Source: Kangiella sp. HD9-110m-PIT-SAG07 (GTDB taxonomy: Bacteria > Pseudomonadota > Gammaproteobacteria > Enterobacterales > Kangiellaceae). Taken from it: a stretch of 64,000 nucleotides of DNA. The notes beneath the pieces were generated by a model. It did no database searches, had not been told where the DNA came from, and saw only the letters and a program-made list of their open reading frames with translations. A program made the position numbers and the translations under genes. Of this stretch, positions 9,282-17,237 are shown piece by piece. The DNA lies in NCBI GenBank assembly GCA_003370465.1, contig QQTG01000002.1, positions 1 to 64,000 on the forward strand, given 5' to 3'. The first letter of the stretch is position 1; each line of letters starts with the position of its first letter.

Positions 9282-9683
9282 ATGTCGCAGAAAGAAAGAG
9301 TGCTTATTGTGACTCCAGAAGAGCCTGTTAGCACTTGGCGAAAAACACGTAATCTGTTGCTGTTACAAGTAAAACTGTGGATTGATGCGCTTAGAGATTT
9401 TGCTCTAATGCCTGTTGGGCTAATTTGTTATTTGTTGGACCTTGCGAGCGATAGTAAGGATGAGCGGTATTGGAATCGATTAATGAAGTGGGGCCGTCAA
9501 AGTGATCACCATATTAACTTATTTCAACACGAGTCATTTGACAAAAAGAAAGCAGTAACCGTCGATGATCTTGCAGACATTGTGGAGGATGTTTTGAAAA
9601 AAGATGTTAAACAGTCGCAAAACACTCAACAGTTGGTGGAAACTATTAAACAGCGTGTTAAAACCCAGTTTCGTCAAGACTAA
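9282..9683 (+). CDS. hypothetical protein, 133 residues
   Basis: Not recognised. The middle of the protein has a moderately hydrophobic stretch (about residues 25-52, 'LLLLQVKLWIDALRDFALMPVGLI...LLDLA') that could associate with membrane or form amphipathic helices. The C-terminal half is charged and helical. ATG 9282 has AAGGA six bases upstream; the upstream in-frame TTG (9276) is less likely. It is tightly linked to smrA and could be a small effector or structural protein. Confidence 0.7.
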   Translation: MSQKERVLIVTPEEPVSTWRKTRNLLLLQVKLWIDALRDFALMPVGLICYLLDLASDSKDERYWNRLMKWGRQSDHHINLFQHESFDKKKAVTVDDLADIVEDVLKKDVKQSQNTQQLVETIKQRVKTQFRQD

Positions 9684-9690
9684 TTTAGAA

Positions 9691-9714
9691 AGCTTTTTTA
9701 AAAGCTACTTTTTC
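9691..9714 (+). terminator. weak terminator-like stem before lpxR
   Basis: AGCTTTT and AAAAGCT (9691-9706) form a short A/T-rich stem followed by ACTTTTTC. The GC content of the stem is low, so it is only a possible terminator. Confidence 0.3.
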
Positions 9715-9726
9715 AAGGACTAATAT

Positions 9727-10782
9727 ATGAACACTCTCCCCAAGCGTTACTTATTGGCAGTGCTGGGTTTTGGATTTTTTATGACGGGGACGTTAGAAGC
9801 TGAGCCGCAAGCACCAAAGCCAGCTGAAGAAGCTTTTACCGGCGAAGAGTCTGGCGTTGGTTCGTTTGCAACCTTGACCATGGAAAACGATCTTTTTGCC
9901 GGCAAAGATGGCGGTTATACCAATGGTATTGGTTTCAGTTGGGGCTATGGACCCTACGATGATTATGCCGATACGAGTAGCCCTGATTGGCTTATTGGGG
10001 TGAGTGATTTCTTGTTTATTGACCGTGATGACCCTCGTGAAAAAGCGGTGAGTTTCAGTATTTTTCAAGGAATGCAGACCCCGGAAGATATCGAGTCAGA
10101 AGCTATTGTTGAAAATGATCTGCCTTATGCTGGTTTACTTGGTTGGCGGGGGACTCTGTACGCTTGGGATAATAGTATTGCCGATCAATTTTCGGTTATT
10201 GTTGGTATGGTCGGTCCTGCATCGTTAGCTGAAGACACACAAAAAGTTGTGCATCGAATCACAGGTTCCGATGAGCCGCGAGGTTGGGATAACCAACTAC
10301 ATAATGAACTGGTTTTTAGTGTTAATGGGCAACGTAGCTGGCGTTTCGATATGTCTAATGGCGAAGGTGTGGAAATGGATTTTTTAACCTTTGCCAGCGC
10401 AAGTATGGGAACATACAACTCAGAAGTAGCAACTTCTGCCATGGTGCGTTTCGGATCTGGCTTGGCAGAAACGTTCCCTGCGGTGAGTATATTACCTGGA
10501 CGTGATATCAACCCACTTGCGGGTTCAGGAAGTGATCACTTTTACATGTTCTTAGGTGGTCAGGCTCGATATGTCTTTAATGATATTTTTGTTGATGGCA
10601 ATACATTTCGTGATAGCCACTCCGTTACTTTGAAACACGAAGGTTTCATCGTTTCTGCTGGTGCAGTGTGGAACTGGGAGCAATGGGGTATGCTGTTTTC
10701 GGTCGCTGAAACGAGCTCTACCTTTGAAGAAAGAGATGGCAAAAGTCGTTTCGGCTCATTAAGTTTTAGCTATCGTTTCTGA
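9727..10782 (+). CDS. lpxR: LpxR-family lipid A 3'-O-deacylase (DUF2219)
   Basis: Outer-membrane beta-barrel enzyme family that removes the 3'-acyloxyacyl group from lipid A. The 351-residue product has a signal peptide (about residues 1-25). Family landmarks are 'ENDLFAGKDGGYTNG' near residue 55, 'DLPYAGLLG', and 'VGPASLAE...GWDNQLHNE'. It ends in a phenylalanine ('LSFSYRF'), the usual outer-membrane barrel end. These motifs contain the conserved Asn, Asp and His expected in the family. It converges on greB with an 8-base gap and no obvious terminator. Confidence 0.88.
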   Translation: MNTLPKRYLLAVLGFGFFMTGTLEAEPQAPKPAEEAFTGEESGVGSFATLTMENDLFAGKDGGYTNGIGFSWGYGPYDDYADTSSPDWLIGVSDFLFIDRDDPREKAVSFSIFQGMQTPEDIESEAIVENDLPYAGLLGWRGTLYAWDNSIADQFSVIVGMVGPASLAEDTQKVVHRITGSDEPRGWDNQLHNELVFSVNGQRSWRFDMSNGEGVEMDFLTFASASMGTYNSEVATSAMVRFGSGLAETFPAVSILPGRDINPLAGSGSDHFYMFLGGQARYVFNDIFVDGNTFRDSHSVTLKHEGFIVSAGAVWNWEQWGMLFSVAETSSTFEERDGKSRFGSLSFSYRF

Positions 10783-10790
10783 TTTATGGA

Positions 10791-11276
10791 TTATTCATGG
10801 GGGCTGGGGTAGTTGATATTAACAATCCACAGCCTTTGTGTTTCCTCCGGCAATTTAACCGTAACCTCATCATCCAGCTCTTTACCCAAGAGTGCTCTCG
10901 CCATAGGTGAATCCACGCTGATATAGCTTGGCTCCGCATCAAACTCATCGGAACCTACAATCCGGTACACCGTTTCATCATTCTGCTCGTTAGTGACTGT
11001 AACCTTGGCACCAAAAAATATTTTATCCTGATTATTGGGCGTATGCTCAATTACCTGCATTTCCGCAGTACGTTTTTGCAAATATCGCACACGGCGATCA
11101 ATTTCTCGTAATTGTTTCTTACGATAAATATATTCTGCATTCTCACTTCGATCGCCTTCAGCTGCAGCTGCGGTGATGGCTCGGGTTACTTCTGGTCGTA
11201 AGTTTTTCCATAGGTGAGCCAGTTCGTTACGCAAACGTGTGGCGCCTGCCGCTGTGATCAGGTTGGAGCGTTTCAT
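10791..11276 (-). CDS. greB: transcription elongation factor GreB
   Basis: The 161-residue protein stimulates the cleavage of backtracked RNA by RNA polymerase. The N-terminal coiled coil includes 'RSENAEYIYRKKQLREIDRRVRYL', with the conserved acidic tip ('AAAEGDRSENAEY') that reaches the active site. The C-terminal FKBP-like domain includes 'ISVDSPMARALLGKELDDEV'. 'YIYRKKQLREIDRR' and 'W' near the end favour GreB over GreA. Confidence 0.95.
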   Translation of the reverse strand: MKRSNLITAAGATRLRNELAHLWKNLRPEVTRAITAAAAEGDRSENAEYIYRKKQLREIDRRVRYLQKRTAEMQVIEHTPNNQDKIFFGAKVTVTNEQNDETVYRIVGSDEFDAEPSYISVDSPMARALLGKELDDEVTVKLPEETQRLWIVNINYPSPHE

Positions 11277-11337
11277 GATTCTTGTCTTATCTCTTTATAG
11301 TTCTGGTTATTATTTTTGTTATGGTTAAACCATAAAA

Positions 11338-11550
11338 TTACTGAGTATCGTCGTCTTTTGACTTGTTGCTTTCGTCGAGTTGTTTATTGATATTATCTAC
11401 GCGCTTATTCATTTCTTCTTCAACCGCTTTAGCTTTATCCATTTGACGTTTTTTATAATCACTAAGCTCGGTTCGCTCTTCCGGCTCAGAGCTGCAGCCT
11501 GATAGGGCTAAGACAGAAATCGCTAGTAGTAAATAAAAGGAATGTTTCAT
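11338..11550 (-). CDS. small lipoprotein, 70 residues
   Basis: An N-terminal lipoprotein signal with lipobox 'ALSGC' (Cys about residue 19) is followed by a highly charged helical stretch rich in Lys, Glu and Asp, perhaps a short coiled coil. AGGTGAT precedes the ATG, and a good promoter lies at 11578-11606. Function unknown. It may be co-transcribed with greB 61 bases downstream. Confidence 0.75.
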   Translation of the reverse strand: MKHSFYLLLAISVLALSGCSSEPEERTELSDYKKRQMDKAKAVEEEMNKRVDNINKQLDESNKSKDDDTQ

Positions 11551-11577
11551 AACATCACCTGTAATGACTAAAGCACC

Positions 11578-11606
11578 ATTATAGGAAGGCCGAGGTGTAT
11601 CAACAA
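11578..11606 (-). promoter_or_regulatory. sigma70 promoter for the small lipoprotein gene
   Basis: On the minus strand TTGTTG (11601-11606), a 17-base spacer and a perfect TATAAT (11578-11583) lie 28 bases before the start codon. Confidence 0.65.
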
Positions 11607-11644
11607 CAATTTGTTCCCAACTTGTGAGTTAGTATGAAGGAACA

Positions 11645-11825
11645 GTTACGCCGGTGTTTGTCTCGGGCTTAAAGTTTAATAGGTGAAGAAAGCTGGCCCG
11701 TCGGGTAGCAACTGTAGTCGAGCCTTGTCTTATTGTAATAACCTCTAAAGGTGTTTTTAGAAAGGTATTTCGCCCCTAATGTTGGCATTCAACCACGAGC
11801 AAGCTGGTGAAACTGGTGCTAATGG
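11645..11825 (+). other. degenerate cobalamin-riboswitch-like stretch
   Basis: Several cobalamin-riboswitch landmarks occur in the right order: GCCGGTG (about 11650), GTTTAATAGGTGAA (11674-11687), GCAACTGTAGTCGAGCC (11708-11724), AAAGG (11761-11765), and an AGC..GGTGAAAC..GTGCT B12-box-like segment (about 11799-11820). The stem normally following AGGGAA and the GCCACTG element are missing or unrecognisable. It lies in a 422-base gap between a minus-strand lipoprotein gene and a TonB receptor. It may be a decayed or divergent element, or chance similarity. Confidence 0.35.
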
Positions 11826-11898
11826 TTGTTGCTAATGAACAAAACTAATACTGCTACACCTAAGAACGTCAAAAAGCCGTCATAAAAGTGAAATATAT

Positions 11899-11917
11899 AT
11901 AGAAATCATTCTCATTT
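11899..11917 (+). promoter_or_regulatory. Fur box over the TonB-receptor promoter
   Basis: ATAGAAATCATTCTCATTT is, on the other strand, the AATGAGAATGATTTCTAT form typical of Fur sites. A TATAAT -10 lies just downstream at 11923-11928, so Fur binding would cover the -35/spacer region and repress under iron sufficiency. Confidence 0.75.
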
Positions 11918-11972
11918 AGATTTATAATCTCGCCCGAAAGTCAAATTCTATAGATAATAGTTAGGTAAAAAC

Positions 11973-14198
11973 ATGAAAGCTCCTTTTCATTTGGGTATTG
12001 TGGCGTCTGCCGTGATATTTGGGGCAGCGACTGCAACGCCTGCAATCGCTGAAGAAAAACAAAAGGAAGACTTAGAAACCATCACCATTATTGGTGATAG
12101 TTCTAGCGCCAAAAAAGTTGCCGGTTCTGCACATATCGTGACTGAAGCTGAACTTGAAGAGTTCAAGTATAGCGACGTGAATCGTGCGATTCGTCAGGTT
12201 CCTGGTGTTTATGTACAGCTTGAAGATGGGTTGGGTCTGCGTCCAAATATTGGTTTACGGGGTACTGGTACCAGCCGTACTGGTCGCGTTAGCTTAATGG
12301 AAGATGGCGTTTTAATTGCTCCAGCGCCTTACGCGGCATCATCTGCATATTACTTCCCAACGTTTGATCGTATTACGGGCATCGAAGTACTAAAAGGTCC
12401 AGCGAACATCAAGTATGGTCCTTTCACAGTTGGTGGTGCTGTTAACTTGATTTCTCGCCAGATTCCTCAAGAGGGTGAAGGTCAGTTAAAGCTAGAAAAA
12501 GGCCAACATGAAGAACTGCACGGCTATCTTTATTATGGTGATAGCTTTGATAACTTTGGTTATTTAGTTGAAGTTAATGATCATCAGTCTGATGGCTTCA
12601 AAACGATTGACCGAGTAGGGCAAGAAACAGGTTTTGAAAAGTCGGATCAAATCGTAAAACTACGTTTCAATACGGATTCAGACGCTGATGTTTATCAGCA
12701 GTTGGATCTGAAATTACAAAACTCTTATGAGGAATCTGACCAGTCATACATGGGTTTGACTGACGTTGATTTTGCTGCTGATCCATACAGAATGTACGGC
12801 GTTTCAGCAGGCGATAACTTCAAAGGTAAGCACCAGCAAGTGGTTCTTAGTTATTTCGCAGACTTAAGCGATAGTTTCGACTTAAACATTACGGCTTACC
12901 AAAATGATTTTGCTCGTAACTGGTATAAAACAGGTAAGTTTTATATGGAAGATACTGCTAACCCAGGCAGCTACAATAGCGTCAGCTGGTCTTCAGTGGT
13001 TGGTGAAATTAACTCAAACCGAGGCAGCTCGTTAGCGAACTATTACCAGTCAATTCTAAACGGCGCGGATAGCGGTACTGACTTAATTGATAAAGTTGAT
13101 GGTAACCGTTCGTACTTGAGCGAAGGTATTCAGGCTCGTTTAGACTGGAACTTTATGACAGGAAGTGCTGACCATTACATGCAGTTAGGTGTTCGCGTGC
13201 ACGAAGATGAAGCTGATCGCTTCCAACGTCGTGGCTTCTTTGCACAAGAAAATGGTCAACTAGTGGTTGTTGATGAAGGTGTTTGGGGCGACGCGGGTAA
13301 CCGTATTGATTCGGCTGAAGCAACATCATACTACTTAACTGATACCATCGCATGGGGCGACTGGACATTAACGCCAGGCGTTCGTTACGAAGATGTTGAG
13401 TTAAGACGTGATAACTGGGGTTCGGCGCCAGATCGTTCAGCGGCAGCAAGCACACGTACGAATAGTGTTTCTGAGGTTCTCCCGGGCTTCGGTGCGGTAT
13501 GGGCAATCAACAATACTACAAGTGTTTTATTCGGTGCTCATAAAGGGTTTGCACCTCCAGGAAGCAGCGCTGATGATAAGCCAGAAGAAAGCTGGAACTA
13601 TGAGATGGGCTTACGCTTCAGTGGTTCTCAGTACTCAAGCGAACTGATTGCGTTCTTTAGTGATTACGAGAACTTGCTTGGAGAATGTACCTTAGCGAAT
13701 AGCGGTTGTGACATTAACAACGAGGGCGACAAATTTAACGGTGGTAAAGCTGAAGTTAAAGGTGTTGAGCTTCTTGTAACAGGTGAGTTTGCTGAAAACT
13801 GGCCTGCACGACTAAGCTATACTTTCACAGAAACTGAGTTTGGTAGTTCGTTCGATAGTAATGTGTGGGGTTCTGTAGACGCGGGCCAGCCGATTCCTTA
13901 TATCCCTGAGAATCAGGCGCAATTAATGCTTGGTTATGACAACCAAGAGTGGAGTGTTTTAGCGAGCGTTAATTATTTTGACGAGCTTTGCACGAAACCT
14001 GCTTGCGGTCAGTTCCAACGCACCGATGAACGTACTCTAGTAGACTTATCAGGTGAAATTCAGGCGAACGATAACGTAGCATTTTATGCCACTATCGAGA
14101 ATATCACGGACGAAGATACTATCGTCGCTCGTGAGCCTTATGGTGCTCGTCCTGACAAGCCTAGAACGGCAAAGATTGGTGTGAAATTATCATTCTAA
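11973..14198 (+). CDS. TonB-dependent receptor, FecA-like (ferric siderophore/citrate uptake)
   Basis: The 741-residue outer-membrane receptor has a signal peptide (about 1-26) and a TonB box region ('LETITIIG'). The plug domain is FecA-like ('GLRGTGTSRTGRVSLMEDGVLIAPAPYAAS...YYFP', then 'GIEVLKGPANIKYGP...GGAVNLISR'). A 22-strand-type barrel follows, ending in Phe ('KIGVKLSF'). Plug similarity to FecA suggests an iron-chelate substrate, and the Fur box at 11899-11917 supports iron control. There is no FecA-type N-terminal signalling domain, so it should not drive an ECF sigma factor. Two Cys pairs ('GECTLANSGC', 'CTKPAC') lie in extracellular loops. Confidence 0.9.
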   Translation: MKAPFHLGIVASAVIFGAATATPAIAEEKQKEDLETITIIGDSSSAKKVAGSAHIVTEAELEEFKYSDVNRAIRQVPGVYVQLEDGLGLRPNIGLRGTGTSRTGRVSLMEDGVLIAPAPYAASSAYYFPTFDRITGIEVLKGPANIKYGPFTVGGAVNLISRQIPQEGEGQLKLEKGQHEELHGYLYYGDSFDNFGYLVEVNDHQSDGFKTIDRVGQETGFEKSDQIVKLRFNTDSDADVYQQLDLKLQNSYEESDQSYMGLTDVDFAADPYRMYGVSAGDNFKGKHQQVVLSYFADLSDSFDLNITAYQNDFARNWYKTGKFYMEDTANPGSYNSVSWSSVVGEINSNRGSSLANYYQSILNGADSGTDLIDKVDGNRSYLSEGIQARLDWNFMTGSADHYMQLGVRVHEDEADRFQRRGFFAQENGQLVVVDEGVWGDAGNRIDSAEATSYYLTDTIAWGDWTLTPGVRYEDVELRRDNWGSAPDRSAAASTRTNSVSEVLPGFGAVWAINNTTSVLFGAHKGFAPPGSSADDKPEESWNYEMGLRFSGSQYSSELIAFFSDYENLLGECTLANSGCDINNEGDKFNGGKAEVKGVELLVTGEFAENWPARLSYTFTETEFGSSFDSNVWGSVDAGQPIPYIPENQAQLMLGYDNQEWSVLASVNYFDELCTKPACGQFQRTDERTLVDLSGEIQANDNVAFYATIENITDEDTIVAREPYGARPDKPRTAKIGVKLSF

Positions 14199-14220
14199 GC
14201 TTGTTGTTCTTCTGCTGATA

Positions 14221-14247
14221 AAAAGCCCGCCTTATGCGGGCTTTTTT
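14221..14247 (+). terminator. intrinsic terminator after the TonB receptor
   Basis: AAAAGCCCGC (14221-14230), a five-base loop, then GCGGGCTTTTTT (14236-14247). Confidence 0.92.
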
Positions 14248-14347
14248 GTGGGTGCTTTACTGGTTACAGGGGTGTCTTAGGTTTGTAACCTAATCTGAAA
14301 TCATAAGCCAAATGATGTAAAATCAACATTAAGAATGAAGAAAAGTG

Positions 14348-14692
14348 ATGCTCATGAAACAAATAGATTGGTTTGAAGAATACTTAAAGGTTTTTGAAAA
14401 TATCGAGAAACGGCTAATGGAGCTTGGACTGTGGTCTAAGAAACGCCCAGCGCAAGAAGCTTTAGAGAGTACGATGCCGTTTTGTGTTGATACGCTAAAG
14501 CTTGAGCAATGGTTACAGTTCGTATTCTTACCGAGAATGCGCCGTAGTGTGGAGCGTAAAGAGTTACCGCCAGGCCCCGCACAAATCGCCCCGATTGCGA
14601 AGGAAGTTTTTAAAGAAACGTCTGATTCAGAAAAACTAATTCGAGCTATCCAGAAGTTTGATGAAGTGTCGCACTTGAGTCATTTGCATTAA
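14348..14692 (+). CDS. yqcC: YqcC family protein
   Basis: This 114-residue protein matches the YqcC (DUF446) family: 'STMPFCVDTLKLEQWLQFVFLPRM' in the centre and 'LPPGPAQIAPIA' after it. The family is a small all-helical protein of unknown function. GTG 14345, ATG 14348 and ATG 14354 are all possible starts; ATG 14348 is best spaced from the purine-rich GAAGAAAAG. The next gene, a DksA-like protein, follows after 28 bases. Confidence 0.82.
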   Translation: MLMKQIDWFEEYLKVFENIEKRLMELGLWSKKRPAQEALESTMPFCVDTLKLEQWLQFVFLPRMRRSVERKELPPGPAQIAPIAKEVFKETSDSEKLIRAIQKFDEVSHLSHLH

Positions 14693-14720
14693 CGTTAAGC
14701 ATTAACGATAATCATTAGTC

Positions 14721-15086
14721 ATGAAGTCATCTCAAATCCAAAGTTATAAAAAACAATTAGCTGCGCTCGAAGCTGAGCTGATGGACTTTTTGGGTTTATC
14801 ATCAGAATCTAGTCAAGCCGTCGAGTTAGATCAAGCTCGAATGGGACGTGTGTCTCGGGGTGACGCCATGCAGCAACAGGCCATGGTGAGCGCGGCTCAC
14901 CAGCGCGATGAAAAGCACTTAGTGGCTGTTAGAAAAGCTTTAAAACGTATTGATAGTGACGACTTTGGATTTTGTTTAGAGTGCGGGGATGATATTAATC
15001 CGCAACGTCTTGATGTGGCTCCGGAAACTGAGCTCTGTCTGGATTGCCAGTCATTACAAGAGCAGCGTCAAAAGTCTCAATCCTAG
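14721..15086 (+). CDS. DksA/TraR-family zinc-finger protein
   Basis: The 121-residue protein has an N-terminal helical region and a C-terminal C4 zinc finger ('CLEC' about residue 89, 'CLDC' about 110), as in TraR/DksA proteins that bind the RNA polymerase secondary channel. The coiled-coil tip lacks a clear DxxDxA motif ('SRGDAMQQQ' lies near it), so activity on polymerase may differ from DksA. It is shorter than DksA (about 151 residues). Confidence 0.85.
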   Translation: MKSSQIQSYKKQLAALEAELMDFLGLSSESSQAVELDQARMGRVSRGDAMQQQAMVSAAHQRDEKHLVAVRKALKRIDSDDFGFCLECGDDINPQRLDVAPETELCLDCQSLQEQRQKSQS

Positions 15087-15130
15087 CCGTGTTTCAATGA
15101 GTTCCTCTAAACGTCTCATAAAAAAACAGG

Positions 15131-15511
15131 CTATCTAAAGAATTCTTCAGCTTGCATGTTGCCCTTTGTGGCAGTTGTTTTCTTTCCTTCAAGTGGGTGT
15201 TCCCAGGCATATTGCTTAAGCTCGACTTTACCTTTAGTGACTTTGACGCCTTCCTGTTCAAGTAATGACTGTTGAATGGCAAAATGGTCACTGTCGGGGT
15301 TAAAAGCGATCTTACCATCTGCGCCGATAACTCTTTGCCACGGCAGCTTTTTTCGGTTGGGTGCAGCGCCCAGCGCTTTACTCACATGGCGGGCATGTCG
15401 AGGAAAGCCTGATAATTTAGCGATAGCACCATAACTAGTGACCTTTCCTTTCGGGATCTGGCTTACCCAGAAGTAAACCTGTTTTCTGAAGTGTTCCATC
15501 TGTTCGCTCAT
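15131..15511 (-). CDS. atl: alkyltransferase-like protein (ATL, MGMT family without the active Cys)
   Basis: This 126-residue protein has the DNA-binding domain of O6-alkylguanine transferases ('GKVTSYGAIAKLSGFPRHARHVSKAL'). The active-site PCHRV motif reads 'PWQRVIG', with Trp in place of the acceptor Cys. Known role of ATL proteins: they bind O6-alkylguanine without repairing it and channel the lesion to nucleotide excision repair. ATG 15511 is chosen because AAGGAG lies in front of it on the minus strand; the frame is open 63 bases further upstream. Confidence 0.88.
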   Translation of the reverse strand: MSEQMEHFRKQVYFWVSQIPKGKVTSYGAIAKLSGFPRHARHVSKALGAAPNRKKLPWQRVIGADGKIAFNPDSDHFAIQQSLLEQEGVKVTKGKVELKQYAWEHPLEGKKTTATKGNMQAEEFFR

Positions 15512-15708
15512 TGGTATCTCCTTAGGAGCTTCTTTTAAGGTAAGGAGTTGTTGGACAAAGGTAAGGTTTAGCATAGCACTTTTGCCAATGAATGGGGCGA
15601 GGGGATAGGAAAATCTAATATCGGATTCGTTAAGGAGTTAATGATGGCTCAGAGATGGGTGTTGTCGCTGGCATGGCGAGTAAGCTTTTTCGTTAACCTT
15701 AAAGCAAG

Positions 15709-17061
15709 TTATAGCGCAATTTGGTGTTTCGAAATGAGTCGGTATAAGCTGGTTCTGGAAATCCCGAGCTCTTTCGCAGCTTGGGAGTGATTGTAGCCTG
15801 TTTGTGCAATAGTCCTAACGACCACTTCCTTTTCAACTTTATCTCGCGCATCTTGAAGCGTTAGGTTTTGAATACCGTTGTTAGTTGGCAGCTCTAGATG
15901 TGACTTGCTGATTAACTCGCCCTCGGACAAAATAATAGCACGCCGAATACGGTTCATTAGTTCTCTAACATTTCCGGGCCAGTGATAATGTTGCATGGCA
16001 TCAAGAGCACACTGGCTAAAGCGCTTAATCTCTTGATGTTCGCAGAACTGCGACACGAAATACTGAGCCAGATGATTAATGTCTTGGTGTCGTTCGCTAA
16101 GAGTAGGAACCTCAATCGTGGTAGTGGTCAGAGCTTGATAAAGCTCATTTCTAAATTGTTTGGTGTTTACTAATTGTCGCAAATCATTGCTACTGGTGGC
16201 GATAATTCTACAGTTACTAATGGATACGTTCGAGGCACCGATGGGGTGGAACTCTTGGTTATCAATAAAGCGAGCCAGGCTTGACTGTACGCGCAGAGGT
16301 AACTCTTCAACATCGTTTAGCAGCAATGTACCGTTATTGCACTGTTGAATTTGGCCAACTTTTAGTTCACAGCCTGCGTGCAGACTGCCAGCTTCATGGC
16401 CGAACAGCTCGGAACTGACTAGGTGTTCAGGAGTCGCGCCACAGTTAATGCTGCTCAGTTTACCGTGACTGCTTTTTGATTGTTTGTGCAGTAGACGAGC
16501 AATAAATTGTTTGCCGCTACCACTATCACCATTAATTAACACCGGCGTGGCTTGTTTGGATACCACGCTGACTCGCTGCTGTAGCTTTTGCGTTACGGGA
16601 GACTGCCCGATGATGTCATCATCTTTGTGCTGAACCTTGAGGCGCCTAAGTTTTTGATGTTGCAGTTTTGCCATACCATAAGCATGACCAATCGTCGCTA
16701 AAAGGTGGTCATAGCGTAGTGGTTGACGGTGATAGTCGTAAAATAAGTGGCTGAAAAGGATATTTGGGTGAGAGTCTAGCCAGGTATCAGAGGGGATAAT
16801 GGCTACCCACTTGGTAATGATGTTGTGGCTAGCCAAGGTTTCTAGTTCAGAGATCTCGGTCAGCGAGTTATCATTGAAATAGACAACCACAACTTCAAAA
16901 CGGTGCTGTTGAAAGAGTCGCTTGAACTCCTTCATATGCTCAGCCACGTGCACGCGCCAATCACTGCTTTCTAACTGTTGCCTCAAATTAACCGAGGAAC
17001 TTTCGTGATCGAGTATAAGTGTGGCTCGAGTCCCCCCATTTGACTCAAGTAAATTACCCAC
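15709..17061 (-). CDS. VpsR-like sigma54-family enhancer-binding protein with degenerate AAA+ motifs
   Basis: The 450-residue protein has an N-terminal receiver-like domain (about 10-125), an AAA+ domain (about 145-380) and a C-terminal Fis-type helix-turn-helix ('AQTGYNHSQAAKELGISRTSLYRLI'). Walker A is 'GDSGSGKQ' and Walker B 'LLLNDVEEL', with Asn where the catalytic Asp is usual. The sigma54-contacting GAFTGA loop reads 'GSLHAG'. It may therefore act without sigma54, as VpsR is known to do on sigma70 promoters. The start is GTG 17061, with GGAGG seven bases upstream on the minus strand. Targets are unknown; VpsR relatives control biofilm and exopolysaccharide genes. Confidence 0.82.
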   Translation of the reverse strand: MGNLLESNGGTRATLILDHESSSVNLRQQLESSDWRVHVAEHMKEFKRLFQQHRFEVVVVYFNDNSLTEISELETLASHNIITKWVAIIPSDTWLDSHPNILFSHLFYDYHRQPLRYDHLLATIGHAYGMAKLQHQKLRRLKVQHKDDDIIGQSPVTQKLQQRVSVVSKQATPVLINGDSGSGKQFIARLLHKQSKSSHGKLSSINCGATPEHLVSSELFGHEAGSLHAGCELKVGQIQQCNNGTLLLNDVEELPLRVQSSLARFIDNQEFHPIGASNVSISNCRIIATSSNDLRQLVNTKQFRNELYQALTTTTIEVPTLSERHQDINHLAQYFVSQFCEHQEIKRFSQCALDAMQHYHWPGNVRELMNRIRRAIILSEGELISKSHLELPTNNGIQNLTLQDARDKVEKEVVVRTIAQTGYNHSQAAKELGISRTSLYRLISKHQIAL

Positions 17062-17193
17062 TGAAACCCTCCAGTTGCTCTAAATCCTTATTGAACGTCT
17101 TGTTATTGTTAAACCAACAACATCCTCTCTTGATTTTGGCACAGTGAGGCAAGCTTGTGTATAGGGAAAGTGTATAAGTTATTGACACTTTGC

Positions 17194-17222
17194 CGCCTTT
17201 TAAGCGAAGTTAAGGCGTTTTT
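17194..17222 (+). terminator. plus-strand terminator-like hairpin in the gap between b561 and vpsR-like genes
   Basis: CGCCTT (17194-17199) pairs with AAGGCG (17212-17217) around a 12-base loop, followed by TTTTT. Both flanking genes are on the minus strand, so on the plus strand no annotated gene would use it. Confidence 0.4.
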
Positions 17223-17237
17223 ATGCCGAAGTCGTCG

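Noticed and set aside
13153-13506. 117-codon ORF antisense to the TonB receptor
   Set aside because: Shadow of a well-supported gene, with no ribosome site and no recognisable protein features.
15512-15574. longer N-terminus for the ATL protein
   Set aside because: ATG 15511 has an AAGGAG site and matches family length; the upstream extension would place that site inside the coding region.
17137-17153. sigma54 promoter (TGGCAC...GGC)
   Set aside because: The GG to GC distance is 9 bases rather than 10, and the downstream element lacks TTGCA; one-base error breaks this strict promoter type.
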